Part shown: piece after piece, positions 4,577 through 5,300 of the stretch
How positions within the stretch are numbered: position 1 is the stretch's first letter
Layout: every line of letters starts with the position of its first letter
Assembly (NCBI GenBank): GCA_946184595.1
Contig: CAMHFM010000067.1
Coordinates: forward strand, 1 to 5,300
Length of the DNA: 5,300 bases
Direction of reading: 5' to 3'
Source: an uncultured Azospirillum sp.
Lineage (GTDB): Bacteria; Pseudomonadota; Alphaproteobacteria; RF32; CAG-239
Notes under the pieces: model-generated
The model's input: the letters and a program-made list of their open reading frames with translations, nothing else
Databases searched by the model: none
What the model was told of the DNA's origin: nothing
Program-made: the position numbers and the translations under genes

Positions 4577-5251
4577 TCAGAAAAAGTAAAAAGCAACAAT
4601 TATTGCAGCGGAACAAATTGCAGGCCCGAAAGCACCTTCTCTCCGATGACGGATAAGTGCAAACAAACCAAACAAAAGACACGAAATTAACATTGTTCCA
4701 ATCACAGGAACTATCCCCAACCAAGCTCCGATAGCGGCCAATAACTTCACATCTCCTCCACCAAAAGCATCGGGATGCTTCCAAGCAATTAATAATCCCG
4801 CAAAAACAGGAAGAATATAACCGACAGCGGCAGCCAAAGAGCTTTCGGCAGCTCCGCCGAAAAACGCCGCAACAATAAAACCACCAATCAACAAAGGAAT
4901 TGTCACAACATCCGGCAACAAATACGTTTTATAATCAATTTCCGCAAGTAACAATAACGCCCAAACAAAAGCCAAATCAGCATGAATTGCAAAATTATCA
5001 AAATGCTTAACCCCTTGCACAAATAAAAAAGCGCACAACAAACCATATAAAAAACTACGCCCGACATAAGCCAAACACAACTCTTTATACTTTTTATTTT
5101 GGTAACATTTTACACAACGAACTTTTTTGGTCGGAACAATCAAACGCCATATAGATTCTGACGGAGAGGCCGGCGAAAATTTAGCAAAACGTCTTGCCAT
5201 ATAAGGAATAATATATCCTAAAACAAAACCATAAATAACATATGTCATCAT
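4577..5251 (-). CDS. Type IV prepilin peptidase (A24 family)
   Basis: This inner-membrane aspartyl protease cuts the leader of type IV pilin or pseudopilin precursors, and full-length members also methylate the new N-terminus. Of its 224 residues, most are hydrophobic, with several membrane segments. The two catalytic motifs are present: AEIDYKTYLLPD (103-114, D106) and FGGGDVKLLAAIGAWLG (163-179, D167 in GxGD). The N-terminal cytoplasmic part is shortened. It keeps CVKC (46-49) and C59 but not the second CxxC of PilD-type zinc loops, so the methylase function may be absent. AAGGAG (5265-5260) lies eight bases before the first of two adjacent ATGs, which favours 5251. The frame stays open to the window edge, so a longer N-terminus cannot be excluded. 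No pilin or assembly genes are in view. It is probably co-transcribed with the downstream channel gene. Confidence 0.92.
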   Translation of the reverse strand: MMTYVIYGFVLGYIIPYMARRFAKFSPASPSESIWRLIVPTKKVRCVKCYQNKKYKELCLAYVGRSFLYGLLCAFLFVQGVKHFDNFAIHADLAFVWALLLLAEIDYKTYLLPDVVTIPLLIGGFIVAAFFGGAAESSLAAAVGYILPVFAGLLIAWKHPDAFGGGDVKLLAAIGAWLGIVPVIGTMLISCLLFGLFALIRHRREGAFGPAICSAAIIVAFYFF

Positions 5252-5300
5252 TACTGATTCTCCTTGATTAATGGCTCGACTATATCTGAAAATACTTAAC

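Noticed and set aside
4342..4784. Extra frames overlapping the channel and peptidase genes on either strand
   Set aside because: They lie within or across well-supported genes and show no domain motif or ribosome binding site.
5280..5300. Possible C-terminal end of an upstream minus-strand gene (ending in TAG at 5282-5280)
   Set aside because: Only six codons are visible in that frame, which is not enough to support a gene.

Overview
The window looks like chromosomal DNA from an AT-rich alphaproteobacterium. The best evidence is the GroEL sequence, with alphaproteobacterial-type stretches around MNPMDLKRGIDMAVEA and RGYLSPYFVTNAEK, and a groES upstream region that fits an alphaproteobacterial sigma-32 promoter with no CIRCE element. 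Lineage below class is not resolvable by eye; a host- or gut-associated lineage is only a guess from base composition. Six protein genes and one tRNA are supported, and all but one lie on the minus strand.

Reading the minus strand from the right edge: a prepilin peptidase (5251-4577) is followed after 41 bp, with no terminator seen, by a six-transmembrane voltage-gated cation channel of the bacterial NavBac/CavBac type (4535-3813). The channel has an uncommon pore motif, TLDGW. It converges on a plus-strand orphan gene of 179 codons (3238-3777), and the two share a bidirectional terminator. The orphan gene has its own sigma-70-like promoter, no visible Shine-Dalgarno sequence, and Lys codon use unlike the channel gene. 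It diverges from the groES-groEL operon (3027-1079), which ends in a strong hairpin terminator. Next come a histidine-phosphatase (phosphoglycerate-mutase-like) gene (979-395), whose terminator overlaps its stop codon, and tRNA-Gly(GCC) (345-271).

The left 345 bp is the most structured and least explained part. The last 10 nt of the tRNA and its terminator are duplicated as a perfect direct repeat of at least 55 bp (226-280 and 1-55). The 170 bp between the copies holds no credible gene, but it has several hairpins and GCGA-rich repeats. A 13-bp inverted copy of the tRNA T-arm/acceptor sequence lies just beyond the first terminator. The tRNA itself carries C at the position of the nearly invariant T-loop U55.

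The genes do not form one pathway. The window combines housekeeping functions (protein folding, glycine tRNA) with an envelope pair (pilin processing and ion conduction) whose link is inferred only from adjacency. No complete new multigene system is visible. The strongest leads are the channel filter, the tRNA-derived repeat locus and the orphan gene.
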